DNA from: Domibacillus epiphyticus
GTDB lineage: Bacteria > Bacillota > Bacilli > Bacillales > Domibacillaceae
Assembly: GCF_001975785.1 (NCBI RefSeq)
Contig: NZ_MSFI01000013.1
Span: 1-47,107 of the forward strand
DNA length: 47,107 bases
Reading direction: 5' to 3'
Each line of letters starts with the position of its first letter. Position 1 is the first letter of the stretch. The position numbers were made by a program, and so were the translations under genes. This document shows positions 25,965 to 34,678 of this stretch, one piece after another. The notes below the pieces were generated by a model. The model was not told the origin of the DNA, did not search any database, and saw only the letters and a program-made list of their open reading frames with translations.

Positions 25965-26462
25965 ATGATAATCCATACTGTTAAAGCAGGAGAAACGCTG
26001 GTGTCTATTGCTGGAGATTACCGCAAATCATTAGCGTCGCTTATTGCAGCAAATCCCGGAATAACTCCGTATTTGATTTATGTAGGGCAGAGTATCCTTA
26101 TTCCAGGCTTTCCACCCTCCGCTTCTATCCCTTACTCCATTCGTATTTCCATCTCAAATAGAACACTGACTTTGCTATATCAAGGACAGAGGAGGAAAGT
26201 ATATCCGATCGGAGTTGGCCGGATGCTTCATGAAACGCCTACAGGGAATTATATTATTATTAATAAAGCCCCCAATCCAGGTGGACCTTATGGAACAATG
26301 TGGATGAGTTTATCCAAAAAAGGATATGGCATACACGGCACAAATGATCCCTCTTCTATTGGGAAATATGTGTCAAGAGGCTGTGTCCGCATGTATAACA
26401 AAGACGTAGAAGAGCTTGCTAGAACAATCCCTATTGGAACGCCTGTTTCCATTAGACCGTAG
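25965..26462 (+). CDS. ykuD: L,D-transpeptidase with LysM domain
   Basis: A 165-residue protein that matches B. subtilis YkuD throughout. LysM spans residues 1-48 ([20 protein letters not shown] ... GQSILIPG). The YkuD catalytic domain spans about 56-163, with [10 protein letters not shown] (His124) and [11 protein letters not shown] (catalytic Cys140). It forms 3-3 peptide cross-links in peptidoglycan; in B. subtilis it is linked to spore peptidoglycan. There is no signal peptide, as in YkuD. AAAGGAGG lies 6-7 bases before the ATG. Confidence 0.93.
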   Translation: MIIHTVKAGETLVSIAGDYRKSLASLIAANPGITPYLIYVGQSILIPGFPPSASIPYSIRISISNRTLTLLYQGQRRKVYPIGVGRMLHETPTGNYIIINKAPNPGGPYGTMWMSLSKKGYGIHGTNDPSSIGKYVSRGCVRMYNKDVEELARTIPIGTPVSIRP

Positions 26463-26555
26463 CCCATTTATTTTTAAGTTTGACGGATATACTTTCTCTT
26501 CCCTATCAGCAGCTATTCATTCATTGAAATCAACGTTTGATCCTAAATCTCCGCT

Positions 26556-26800
26556 TTAATGCTGCGATTGTTGACTCCATGCAATAAAACCTTGTTTATC
26601 AGTTAATTCCCCTGATGCAGCAAGGTTTTCAACTGTCTCGTTCGGATTACTTCTTTAAGTTGTTCCTTTTTCCCGAATCACGTGCTTTAGGCTTTTCGAT
26701 GTGCCGAGTTTTATGCCATTTTTTTCAGATAATATAGCTCATTCTGACCTGTTATCATTCCAGTTCGCCACGTCACATCTCCCTCACCTCTGGGATTATC
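26556..26800 (-). pseudogene. Decayed gene, unidentified
   Basis: Three minus-strand frames in sequence give DVTWRTGMITGQNELYYLKK, then a KSLKHVIREKGTT-like stretch, then NETVENLAASGELTDKQGFI followed by AWSQQSQH and a TAA at 26558-26556. Frameshifts separate them. The original protein was perhaps 80-90 residues. Family unknown. Confidence 0.4.
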
Positions 26801-26805
26801 TTTTA

Positions 26806-26833
26806 CAAAAAAAAGCCACTCAAATGAGTGACT
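26806..26833 (-). terminator. Terminator of the 68-residue membrane protein gene
   Basis: Stem AGCCACTC/GAGTGACT with an eight-T tail on the minus strand; it overlaps the stop codon. Confidence 0.8.
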
Positions 26834-27038
26834 ACTTGTCTAAAGTGGTGAGCCAGTAATAGCCAAAACCTAAACCAACTATTGTGATGACAATATTTAT
26901 AATTTTTCCTGGCACCTTAAAAATTTTTAAAATAGTTCCAACTATTATCATGGAAAAAACAATCATTCCGAATAATATGATTTGATTCAAGGCCATTCCG
27001 TTTATAGCAGGGATAAATAATAAGAAATTATGATCCAT
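26832..27038 (-). CDS. Small membrane protein, 68 residues
   Basis: Two hydrophobic segments (about residues 17-40 and 46-62) joined by a basic loop KIFKVPGK, with a short polar N-terminus. AAGGAG lies about 7 bases before the ATG, and its own terminator follows. No family was recognised. Confidence 0.65.
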   Translation of the reverse strand: MDHNFLLFIPAINGMALNQIILFGMIVFSMIIVGTILKIFKVPGKIINIVITIVGLGFGYYWLTTLDK

Positions 27039-27301
27039 TTCTTCACTCCTTTCACTTTAATCATACAATTATTAGAGCAAAGAAAAAAGAACCTCTCGTA
27101 ATCTATTTTTAATTCAAACTTATTTTTAAGTTTTATAATCCAAGATTAATCTCCTTAAAAATCTAAGTTACATTCACACCCCAGTGTTTTTTTGTTTGTT
27201 GAAAAAACTTACAACTTCCGACAAAAAACCCTTTATTTTTACATAAATATGTCCTATAATTTACTAATATTATCTCAAGTTCAAACTAATAGGAGGAACA
27301 C

Positions 27302-27472
27302 ATGGAGCAAGGTCAAATAAACTCTAACAACCTACTTTCACAAATTAATGACCTCCGTGAATTGATGGTTTACACCGGAATGGAAAAAGGTCTTAATAGC
27401 GTTGAGACTCTTAAATATAGCCAGGAACTGGACAAGTTGATTTTTCAATACCAAGTGCAAAGTAAATCTTAA
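27302..27472 (+). CDS. Spo0E-like aspartyl-phosphate phosphatase
   Basis: A 56-residue protein with the Spo0E-family motif SQELDKLI (residues 40-47), preceded by the first helix LLSQINDLRELMVYTGMEKG. Small members of this family dephosphorylate Spo0A-P (or a similar regulator) and so delay sporulation; the helix-turn-helix hairpin docks on the receiver domain. AGGAGG lies 6 bases before the ATG, and TATAAT lies at 27255-27260. Which regulator it acts on cannot be told from sequence. Confidence 0.85.
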   Translation: MEQGQINSNNLLSQINDLRELMVYTGMEKGLNSVETLKYSQELDKLIFQYQVQSKS

Positions 27473-27569
27473 ATTCTATTAATAAATTTACCGCTTTTTT
27501 TAATATAATCTCCTTCTGAAACATGTAACAGAGCAGTTTATAGTATTGGTTGAAATTCCGTTTAAATAA

Positions 27570-27592
27570 GGAGCCGGTGTGCTTCTTTTTTA
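27570..27592 (+). terminator. Terminator after the Spo0E-like gene
   Basis: GGAGC pairs with GCTTC over a short loop, followed by T6. The stem and flanks resemble the terminator at 28279-28301 behind the next gene. Confidence 0.55.
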
Positions 27593-27684
27593 TTTGAATT
27601 TCTTAACTTTTTTTCCTAAAAGTTATATTTGAAATAACAACCTTTGCAAGGTATTCTTTAATAGAAATAGGAGGTGATATCCAT

Positions 27685-28278
27685 ATGAAAAAATTCTTTA
27701 AGTTCGGTTGTTTAGGTATTATTGCACTTATTGTTTTAGTAGCTATCCTGGCTGCAATTGGCGGCGGTGAAGAGTCTACCGATACTGGAGCGGATACAGC
27801 GTCAGATAAGAAAGAAACGTCAGCACCAGCTTCAGACGAAAAACCTGCTGAAAAAATCCATGGCATTGGTAAAGCTGTTGAAGTAGGTAATATGATGTTT
27901 ACAATTCTTGAAAAAACAAGTGCTGCACAAGTTGGTCCGTCTGTTTTACCGGAACAAGCAAGCGGCAAATACGTTGTGATCAACGCAACCGTTAAGAACA
28001 ACTCAAATGAAGCTCTCACACTTGATAGTTCTTTCTTCAAACTGAAACAAGGAGAAAAAACGTTTGAAGCAGATGCAGCTGCAAGTATGAGCGCTAACCA
28101 AAATGAAGATGGATCTATTCAAAACAGCTTATTCCTTGAACAAGTTAACCCGGGATCTGAAGTAACGGGTAAAGTCGTATTTGACGTAGCGCCTGAAATT
28201 GCAGATGCTACAGATCTTCAAGTACAAGTACAAGACGGCATGTTTGGAACGAATACTCAATTAATCAATCTTCAATAA
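27685..28278 (+). CDS. DUF4352 (telokin-like Ig) surface protein
   Basis: A 197-residue membrane-anchored protein. An N-terminal hydrophobic segment (about residues 8-25) is followed by a low-complexity linker rich in Ser, Asp and Glu (30-58). A DUF4352 Ig-like domain (about 60-195) follows, with the pattern GKYVVINATVKNNSNEALTL and SEVTGKVVFDV. The family is common on Firmicute cell surfaces, with unknown function. The start is ATG at 27685, with AGGAGGTGATAT upstream. Confidence 0.85.
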   Translation: MKKFFKFGCLGIIALIVLVAILAAIGGGEESTDTGADTASDKKETSAPASDEKPAEKIHGIGKAVEVGNMMFTILEKTSAAQVGPSVLPEQASGKYVVINATVKNNSNEALTLDSSFFKLKQGEKTFEADAAASMSANQNEDGSIQNSLFLEQVNPGSEVTGKVVFDVAPEIADATDLQVQVQDGMFGTNTQLINLQ

Positions 28279-28301
28279 GGAGCCTGCGGGCTTCTTTTTT
28301 T
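28279..28301 (+). terminator. Terminator after the DUF4352 gene
   Basis: GGAGCC pairs with GGGCTTC around a 3-base loop, followed by T7. Confidence 0.75.
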
Positions 28302-28627
28302 GTTGTCTCCTATGATCTATTTGAGAAGGAGGAAATATCTTTTCATACACTAGTCACTTCCTGCAGCAGCGTTTGCTACATCGTTTCGCGACAATTTCCC
28401 TCAATCCAACCGGCTTGTGGTTTAGATTGACTGATAAAACACTAAGTTTGTTCCAAAATATTTTCCCTTCTATGTATAAATTTTTTCTGGAACGGACAAA
28501 ACTGATGTTGTATGAACCATACTCCTTTGTTTTTTGTTTGCCGGGGAATCCCCTGGCTTTTTTTATTATCCCTATATTTTCACCTTTTCTGTTATGTTAA
28601 TATATACGTAAAAGGGAGGTTTTTCTA
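28302..28627 (+). other. Intergenic region ending in an isolated terminator
   Basis: No supported gene upstream of a strong terminator (stem GCCGGGG/CCCCTGGC, 28540-28557, then T7). An AAGGAGG at 28327 is not followed by a start codon. The terminator implies some transcript ends here, perhaps a short RNA. Confidence 0.4.
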
Positions 28628-28711
28628 ATGACACAGAAAGACAAGAAAAAAAATTGGTTCGTGATAGCAGGTTTTTTTCTGATTTTAATTATGTCTATTT
28701 TAAATAAATAG
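28628..28711 (+). CDS. Microprotein, 27 residues, single membrane segment
   Basis: ATG with AAGGGAGG 8-9 bases upstream. The product has a basic N-terminus (MTQKDKKKNW) and one hydrophobic helix (FVIAGFFLILIMSIL). No terminator follows directly. Too short to assign, but the layout is typical of real small membrane proteins. Confidence 0.5.
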   Translation: MTQKDKKKNWFVIAGFFLILIMSILNK

Positions 28712-29201
28712 CAGAAGGATTCATGAGCTAGTTCAATTTATAATTTAGTTAGCCAGAATAGATGACTTTTTAAGATCATGATTTCAGTATGCAGCAGTAC
28801 CGGCTGTTTTCTAATCTATCCCATAACGTTTTCTCCGAATACCTAAAGTTATTACCTCTCGCTTCTCTTTCCAAATATATTCCGGCATTGACCCACGGAC
28901 GGAATTGCTTCAAATATGATCCAAAACTGACAGGATGACCCCCATCTCAAACTCCACTCCTGTCCTTCTCAACATTGACCAATTAACCTGCTAGGAGCCG
29001 CATAACCAATTTGGTATAGCCACACTGAAGCCTAGTTTCCTAAAAACAAGGTTTATTTGAAGACACTTTTTTTGCTGAAATGTGTCTTATTTTTGATTAC
29101 AATCCCTTTTCTTTAGGACTTTTGTCGAAACTCTTTCAAAATTATATTTACAGTATATAATTCATTTGTAGTGTTATAAATTACCTAAAGGAGAGTTTTT
29201 T
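28712..29201. other. Intergenic region, nothing assigned
   Basis: A minus-strand open stretch (about 28765-28930) reads protein-like but has no start or ribosome binding site. No RNA motif was recognised. Confidence 0.3.
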
Positions 29202-29348
29202 TTGGACGAGTTGGTTTTTCTTTTTAATGAACTAGGGCGTTTAATAGACGACTTCTATAGATGTGACGATTTGGTTGTAAAAGAGCAAATTCAGAATGAT
29301 ATCCAGCTTCTAAGTGAGGCAATGGCTATCGAAGAGCAATCCTCCTAA
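29202..29348 (+). CDS. Small acidic protein, 48 residues
   Basis: The start is TTG with AAAGGAGAG about 8-9 bases upstream. The product is acidic and helical (LFNELGRLIDDFYRCDDLVV, QNDIQLLSEAMAIEEQ). No Spo0E motif, signal or membrane segment. Family unknown. Confidence 0.5.
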   Translation: MDELVFLFNELGRLIDDFYRCDDLVVKEQIQNDIQLLSEAMAIEEQSS

Positions 29349-29417
29349 TTTGCCACCATTCACAATTCGTTGGGAATGCTCATTTTTATTAGGATCCTTT
29401 TGATGGATTAATAAATT

Positions 29418-29450
29418 AAAAAAGAACCCCTTTTTTCAGGGATTCTTTTC
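29418..29450 (-). terminator. Terminator after the MFS gene
   Basis: Inverted repeat AAAAAGAACCCC with AGGGATTCTTTT (one mismatch) and a T-run on the minus strand. Confidence 0.75.
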
Positions 29451-29451
29451 A

Positions 29452-30819
29452 TCACTTGACAGCCGATTGATTGTAAACGACGTTTTCTTTCGGCTTCATG
29501 TCTAATTTATCGAAACTGCCGTATTTCTCTTGGACAAACAGAAGTGCAATGCCGCCCAGGACACTTGGCACGGCAAAAGCCATAAATGCGTTTTGCGGTG
29601 CAAGATTGGCTGCAAGCAGCAGACCAACAAGAACAGGAGCTAATATGGCTCCGATCCGCCCGAAACCAAGTGCAATGCCAATACCTGTTGCGCGCACTTC
29701 TTTCGGATAAAATTCAGAGATGTATGGATTCGCCAGGTTTTGTGTACCCACTGTACATGCTCCGCCGATGGCAATTAAAATGTATAATAATAGCAAATTA
29801 GATGTCATGCTAAGTGCGACAAACGTGACAGCCCCAATGAAGTACATGGCAACAAGAACTTTCCGGTGGCCGATCCGGTCCACAAGATAACCGCCAAGCA
29901 ATGATCCCCCTATTTGACCTACACTGAGAATCAGATTAAACGAAAGGCTGGATGTTAAGCCGTAGCCCGATGCCTGCATAATTTTTGGAAGCCACGTATT
30001 TAGTCCATATACCATTAGCAGGCAGCTGAATACCGCAGTCCAAAAAGCAAATGTACTGATCATGCGATTTTGGGCGAACAATTTTTTCACTGGAAAACCT
30101 TTTGCACTTTCTTTCGCACTGGCAAACTCGTAATCGTCCGTTGCTTGATAGTTTCCGCCGGGATCCACTTGATTTAAAATAGTTGCTAACTGTTCCCCTT
30201 TATTCCGAACAATATAATACGATAATGATTCAGGAAATTTTTTCATAAAAAATGGCAATGTGAAGAGCGGGATGATGCCAATCCAATACAAGATTCTCCA
30301 CCCGAATTCTTCCATAACAAACATTCCAATGAGAGAAGCCAGTATACCTCCAATTGAATAGCCGCAATACATAGTCGCCACGATGAGTGCGCGGTTCTTT
30401 TTCGGTGAATATTCCGTCATTAAGGAGATCACATTGGGCATTAACCCTCCCATGCCAAGCGCTGCGATAAAACGCATAATCGTGAATATTGTGATTGTTG
30501 GTGCAAGTCCGGCTAAAAGGGTAAAGACACTAAATAAAAACATACAGATTGCAAGCACTTTCTTTCGGCCTACTATATCTGCAAGCGGTCCAAAAACAAA
30601 TGCGCCCACCATCATGCCAATAAGCGTATAGCTGCCGACAGCCCCAGCTTCCACAGCCGTCAATCCGAAATCTTCCATCATGATCGGAAGTCCGACACCA
30701 TACATCGCAATGTCATATCCATCAAATGCAATGGCAAAAACACACCAGAGAAAAACTAATAAATGAAAACGATTAAACTTACTTTGAGCCATTACATCTG
30801 CTGCATTTACTTTTCGCAC
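29452..30819 (-). CDS. MFS transporter, aromatic acid:H+ symporter type
   Basis: A 455-residue, 12-helix major facilitator. It has the AAHS family signature DGYDIAMYGVGLPIMMEDFG (about residues 33-52), the MFS loop GPLADIVGRKKVL, and the mid-loop GGYLVDRIGHRKVLV. AAHS members (PcaK, BenK, MhpT-like) import benzoate, hydroxybenzoates or related acids by proton symport. No catabolic genes lie near, so the substrate is not known. The start is GTG with GGGGAGA about 6 bases upstream. A perfect cre match lies just upstream, indicating catabolite repression. Confidence 0.9.
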   Translation of the reverse strand: MRKVNAADVMAQSKFNRFHLLVFLWCVFAIAFDGYDIAMYGVGLPIMMEDFGLTAVEAGAVGSYTLIGMMVGAFVFGPLADIVGRKKVLAICMFLFSVFTLLAGLAPTITIFTIMRFIAALGMGGLMPNVISLMTEYSPKKNRALIVATMYCGYSIGGILASLIGMFVMEEFGWRILYWIGIIPLFTLPFFMKKFPESLSYYIVRNKGEQLATILNQVDPGGNYQATDDYEFASAKESAKGFPVKKLFAQNRMISTFAFWTAVFSCLLMVYGLNTWLPKIMQASGYGLTSSLSFNLILSVGQIGGSLLGGYLVDRIGHRKVLVAMYFIGAVTFVALSMTSNLLLLYILIAIGGACTVGTQNLANPYISEFYPKEVRATGIGIALGFGRIGAILAPVLVGLLLAANLAPQNAFMAFAVPSVLGGIALLFVQEKYGSFDKLDMKPKENVVYNQSAVK

Positions 30820-30835
30820 GATTGATCTCCCCTTT

Positions 30836-30851
30836 TTGTAAGCGTATTCAT
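30836..30851. promoter_or_regulatory. cre site (CcpA) upstream of the MFS gene
   Basis: TTGTAAGCGTATTCAT fits WTGNAANCGNWNNCWW at every position. It lies 16 bases from the GTG start, downstream of any likely promoter, the arrangement in which CcpA blocks transcription. Confidence 0.7.
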
Positions 30852-31697
30852 AAATATATTACTACCATAATGAAATCAATTCTTTGAGCCAACTTAAAAA
30901 TTCCTCTATATGAAACTTTTTAACTTTCCTTTAACAATTAGGTAAAACAGACTACATTTAAACATTTAACAAGGGTTTATTGATAAATTAAGTAATTAAT
31001 TTTTCCCCATACACTCTTTTGCAAATTGCTTCATAACACTATACAAATACTACACATTTCGATTCTTTTCTATGAGAAGAAGGTTACCTTTCGAATCTAG
31101 GCATATTCTGAATGGAGTGACCATGGAGAAGGTTTAACTGAAAATGAAGCAAATCGGATGATCTGTGAACAGGGATTATTTGTAGTCTGTGCTTATAATG
31201 AAAAACTAATGTCTAATTCAATTGTCAATACCGAGTTAACTCTCTCCATTTATGCCGGAATAAAATGCCCTTATTTTAAACGATTAATTGGGTGGTGCAG
31301 CCGGAAAATTTCCTTGCTTACAGCTAGATATAGAGCTAATTTCCAAGAGACAAGGAACCATCTTTCCCCTTTATTCAATTGCAGGAATGGTAAGGCAAAA
31401 CGTTTGCTATTCACTTTTGTGTGGATCTTCCCTTTCGCAAGCAATGAAGTGGCTCATATTTTTGGAGTTGAATATTCCTTTGCAGAAGAACAGCTTGCAC
31501 TTTACGAGATTAAATGATGGCGTTATGTATAATTCCAGTTCTCTTTTATGTTTTATTTTAAAATGAAAAAGAACATACAATCGCATTCAATTCTAATTAT
31601 TGTCGATATTTGTCGAACGAAAAAGATAGGCACCTTCCCTTTGTCATAAGAAAATAGGATTTAACCTGTTACTTATTGATAAAGGAGAATAATCATA
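30852..31697. other. Intergenic region with gene remnant
   Basis: AT-rich and without an intact gene. It holds the MFS promoter region, the remnant described at 31090-31550 and the promoter of the nuclease gene. Confidence 0.35.
31090..31550 (+). pseudogene. Decayed gene, unidentified
   Basis: The first part reads AYSEWSDHGEGLTENEANRM, then CEQGLFVVCAYNEKLMSNSI. After a frame change near 31290 it continues GAAGKFPCLQLDIELISKRQ, GTIFPLYSIAGMVRQNVCYS and LSQAMKWLIFLELNIPLQ. Each piece is protein-like but no single frame covers them, and no start with a ribosome binding site was found. Family not recognised. Confidence 0.4.
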
Positions 31698-32438
31698 ATG
31701 AAGAAGAAATTATTTAAGCCCCTTGCTGCCTCCCTTCTATCCTTTACGTTGCTTGCTGGTTCCTTTACTCCCGCATTTAACAATGAATCAAACCAAACAG
31801 CCGAAGCTGCACTTCCAAAAACAGCAGCCAAAGTGACGGTTAACGAGGTTGTAGATGGCGACACGATAAAAGTTACATACAAAGGTAAGAAAGAAACTGT
31901 CCGCATGATTCTGATCGATACACCAGAAACAAAACATCCTGATAAATGTGTACAGTTATATGGCCCTGAAGCTACGGCTTATACAAAAAAATATCTATTG
32001 GACAAGAAAAAGACTGTCAGTATTGAATTAGATAAAGATTCTCGTGATCAATATGGCCGCCTTCTTGCCTATGTTTATGTGAATGAAACAATGTTTAATG
32101 AGCTATTACTTCAAAATGGATTGGCTAAAATTACAGTTTTCGAACCGAATACAAAATATTTAGAGAAACTGAAGGCTGTTGAAGCAAAGGCGAAGAAAAA
32201 TAAAGTCGGTATCTGGTCGAGTACCAATGCTGCCAATGGCGGGTGTGCACCGGTGAAAAAGCCGGCACCTGCTCCTTCTCCGAAACCGGCGCCTAAGCCA
32301 GCTCCACCTAAGAAAGAGTCATTTAAAAACTGCACTGAACTGCGCAAGAAGTATCCAGATGGCGTGAAAAAAGGCCACCCAGCTTATGACGCGAAACACG
32401 ACCGTGATAAAGATGGATGGGCTTGCGAAAAATCTTAA
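31698..32438 (+). CDS. Secreted thermonuclease with Excalibur domain
   Basis: A 246-residue exported protein. Signal peptide covers about residues 1-37 (cleavage near AEA). The staphylococcal-nuclease domain spans about 43-175, with VVDGDTIKV, MILIDTPET and DQYGRLLAYVY, carrying the calcium ligands and catalytic Arg/Glu. A Pro/Lys-rich linker follows (about 186-207), then a C-terminal Excalibur calcium-binding module (about 208-246), with DRDKDGWACE. Likely role is hydrolysis of extracellular DNA and RNA. AAAGGAG lies about 8 bases upstream of the ATG and a terminator follows. Confidence 0.93.
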   Translation: MKKKLFKPLAASLLSFTLLAGSFTPAFNNESNQTAEAALPKTAAKVTVNEVVDGDTIKVTYKGKKETVRMILIDTPETKHPDKCVQLYGPEATAYTKKYLLDKKKTVSIELDKDSRDQYGRLLAYVYVNETMFNELLLQNGLAKITVFEPNTKYLEKLKAVEAKAKKNKVGIWSSTNAANGGCAPVKKPAPAPSPKPAPKPAPPKKESFKNCTELRKKYPDGVKKGHPAYDAKHDRDKDGWACEKS

Positions 32439-32460
32439 TCAGTAAAATCCAAATGTCAAC

Positions 32461-32493
32461 CAACTCCTCTCTTTTATGAGATGGAGTTTTCTT
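32461..32493 (+). terminator. Terminator after the nuclease gene
   Basis: AACTCC pairs with GGAGTT, with an inner TCTC/GAGA pair, then a T-rich tail. Confidence 0.65.
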
Positions 32494-32524
32494 TTAAACT
32501 TAAAAAGAAAAAATATTTATAAAG

Positions 32525-32565
32525 TAAAAAGCCGTTCCAGTGTAATGACTGATACGGCTTTTACT
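32525..32565 (-). terminator. Terminator after the 88-residue membrane protein gene
   Basis: AAAAGCCGT pairs with ACGGCTTTT around an 18-base loop that contains further pairing (CAGTGT/GACTG). T-rich tails lie on both strands. Confidence 0.7.
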
Positions 32566-32588
32566 GCAAGCTCTAATTAGTAAGGTTG

Positions 32589-32855
32589 TTATACTGTGAT
32601 CCAAATGGATAATATAAAAAACCATAATAAGGGAAATAAACTCCATAAAAACGATTTCATGTATCTTTTCTTAAAAAAAGTAACCCAGCTAATTATTATT
32701 GAAAGAATAAGAAAAAGTGGATAGGTTGAGACAAAAATTAAAAAAGAAGAGGTCATTTCGGTTGCAAATACCCATGCCATACCCCACCAGATTAGCGAAA
32801 CAACTAAAAAAAATTCACTAATTATTAGCCACGCAAGCATTAAAAACTTTATCAT
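32589..32855 (-). CDS. Small membrane protein, 88 residues
   Basis: Three hydrophobic segments (about residues 5-30, 36-62, 67-86) with a short basic loop FKKRYMK. AAGGA lies about 10 bases before the ATG, and a terminator follows. Trp-rich segments (IWWGMAW, LWSLFPLLWFF). Family unknown. Confidence 0.65.
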   Translation of the reverse strand: MIKFLMLAWLIISEFFLVVSLIWWGMAWVFATEMTSSFLIFVSTYPLFLILSIIISWVTFFKKRYMKSFLWSLFPLLWFFILSIWITV

Positions 32856-33091
32856 GTAAAGGCTTTCCTTTCTAAACTAGGATTAGAAGGCGATACCAAC
32901 GATGCAGATATTTCTACTTTTAACTTCATTATATGACCTGCACAGTGTTTTTGATCCGTGTTTTTAAGCATATAATTTATCTAGCCAATTTATTAATTTA
33001 ATGACGGACCTTTTTAACTGTTCTAATTTTTATCTTTTTAAAACTGACTTCACCTATCTTTTAATAGTGTAGTTTTCTGTAAGTGATCGTG

Positions 33092-33286
33092 ATGCTCCCT
33101 TTAGATGAAAAAGTTAATCGTAACATTGAATTGCTAAATGGAACAGAATGGTTTAGACCTATTTATTCAAAGAATGAAGAATTATTTAAGAAAGATGAAC
33201 ATTTACAATACATTGTTGGATGGACTAAAGTTGAGAATTCATTAAGAAGCGAGAAAAGCACAGATAAATTAAAGGAGGAATCCTAG
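33092..33286 (+). CDS. Hypothetical protein, possibly partial
   Basis: A small, charged, soluble product (WFRPIYSKNEELFKKDEHLQ, YIVGWTKVENSLRSEK). The in-frame ATG at 33092 and the GTG just before it have no good ribosome binding site, so this may be the end of a truncated gene. It lies at the edge of the relic mobile region. Family unknown. Confidence 0.35.
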   Translation: MLPLDEKVNRNIELLNGTEWFRPIYSKNEELFKKDEHLQYIVGWTKVENSLRSEKSTDKLKEES

Positions 33287-33364
33287 AAGCGATAAACAAC
33301 AGATAACTCTGTAAAATTATTATTCAGTTAACGAAGGTTTTAATGGCAAAACTATAAAAGCATT

Positions 33365-33398
33365 AAAACAGTTTCCTTAAAGCGAAACTGTTTTTTTA
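33365..33398 (+). terminator. Terminator
   Basis: Ten-base stem AAACAGTTTC/GAAACTGTTT followed by T7, behind the small ORF at 33092-33286. Confidence 0.75.
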
Positions 33399-33428
33399 TG
33401 TATAAGTAACAGCTGACAGAAGTGTAAT

Positions 33429-33906
33429 TTATGCAACTCTAAGTCCTTCAATAGTTGTATAATTCAATTTCCTGCAACATCCCAATAGATGCGAAGTAAT
33501 TTGCTCCCCATATGGCAACTTCTTGTTAATTTGGAGGAAATGGAACCAATATAGATAATTATCCAACCATCGTCTAGATACTCCTTGAAACCTATCTCAC
33601 ATAGATACCCTTACTTGTGTTTATAGTTTCGTGCCGCAGTTTCTTCATTTTGGCGAATTTCTTGTAATTAGTAGATGTATCAGTACATAAAATGCTGGAT
33701 GCCTCAATATAATCCCCTAATACACTTTCAATTTCAAATGCAGTTGTGAGCCCATCATTTATAACGTTGACTGACCACGGTACTTTCCGTGACGGACGAC
33801 TGCTGTTGAACCACAGTAAACTTTTTCTTTTAATCAATTGGCAAATCAAAGTAAGTTTGATACACAGCTTCCCGCATTGGAAACCTCCCGTACATTTGTT
33901 CCACAA
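33429..33906 (-). pseudogene. IS1595-family transposase remnant
   Basis: The minus-strand frame 33592-33906 ends in SSILCTDTSTNYKKFAKMKK, then HETINTSKGIYVR, the catalytic-core stretch of IS1595 (ISXO2-like) transposases. After a stop and a small deletion, a second piece reads GVSRRWLDNYLYWFHFLQIN and ends in TAA at 33429. The first half of the transposase and the terminal repeats are missing, so it cannot move. Confidence 0.8.
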
Positions 33907-33976
33907 TATTTACGAAAACAGGCAAAAAAAAGCCTGTAAACTTCGTCTTTAATACGAAGAATTTTGTCTACAAGCT

Positions 33977-34006
33977 GAGCTGTGCAAATCATGCACAGCT
34001 CTTTTT
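33977..34006 (+). terminator. Terminator-like hairpin, plus orientation
   Basis: 9-bp stem GAGCTGTGC/GCACAGCTC followed by T5 on the plus strand. Confidence 0.65.
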
Positions 34007-34020
34007 AAGTAAAAATATAT

Positions 34021-34458
34021 TTATGAATTAGTTATTTCAAAAGGAGCAGCAAGACCGTCTTGAACTACACGATATTCACCTGGATTAAATTTATACTTAT
34101 AATCGTCTAACTTTACCTCTAGAGTGTCTGTTTCCCCTGGTATAATGCCTATTCCAACTTCACTAAATCCTTGTTCTTTATGAGGAATTTCATACCAAAT
34201 ACCATCTACTTTCTTTTGTAAAGACACAGAAATATCACTTTCAAAATCAAACGTTCCTTTATTTTCAATTTTTATGGTAATTTCTTCGGTAGACAGTTTA
34301 TATTCTTCTTTTTCAGTTGTTAAAATAACACCATTTTTTGTATTAGGTATTTCTTGTTGAGTCGCTTTTTCAGAGAGATTTTGTGTTGACTGGCAAGCAG
34401 ATACAATCATCAAAATAGAGAAAAGAGTTGAAAAAAGAACGATGTTGTTATATTTCAT
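34021..34458 (-). CDS. Lipoprotein with Ig-like domain
   Basis: A 145-residue protein with a lipoprotein signal peptide ending IVSAC (Cys at about residue 22). A single beta-sandwich domain follows (about 40-143), with TTEKEEYKLSTEEITIKIEN and PGEYRVVQDGLAAPFEI, as in small Bacillaceae Ig-like lipoproteins of unknown function. GGAG lies about 7 bases before the ATG. It sits between mobile-element relics, so it may be a passenger gene. Confidence 0.75.
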   Translation of the reverse strand: MKYNNIVLFSTLFSILMIVSACQSTQNLSEKATQQEIPNTKNGVILTTEKEEYKLSTEEITIKIENKGTFDFESDISVSLQKKVDGIWYEIPHKEQGFSEVGIGIIPGETDTLEVKLDDYKYKFNPGEYRVVQDGLAAPFEITNS

Positions 34459-34678
34459 TAATAATTCTCCTTTATCATTAGTAGATTAACTCGTCTTATT
34501 TATGGAATACTTTACCCTCTAAATTATAAAGTATTTGTTTTCTATAGAGAATTTCATTTTTCCCCCTACACATTACATGCTGCTCTTTTAATATTAGAAA
34601 AAAAACAAAATTTCAGGAATTTATCCTATAATTTACGTTATGCTTTTATGGTAAAAAAATATGAGGAGGTATTTTTTA

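Noticed and set aside
28373-28600. 75-codon plus-strand ORF
   Set aside because: It runs through a strong terminator and has only a TTG without a binding site.
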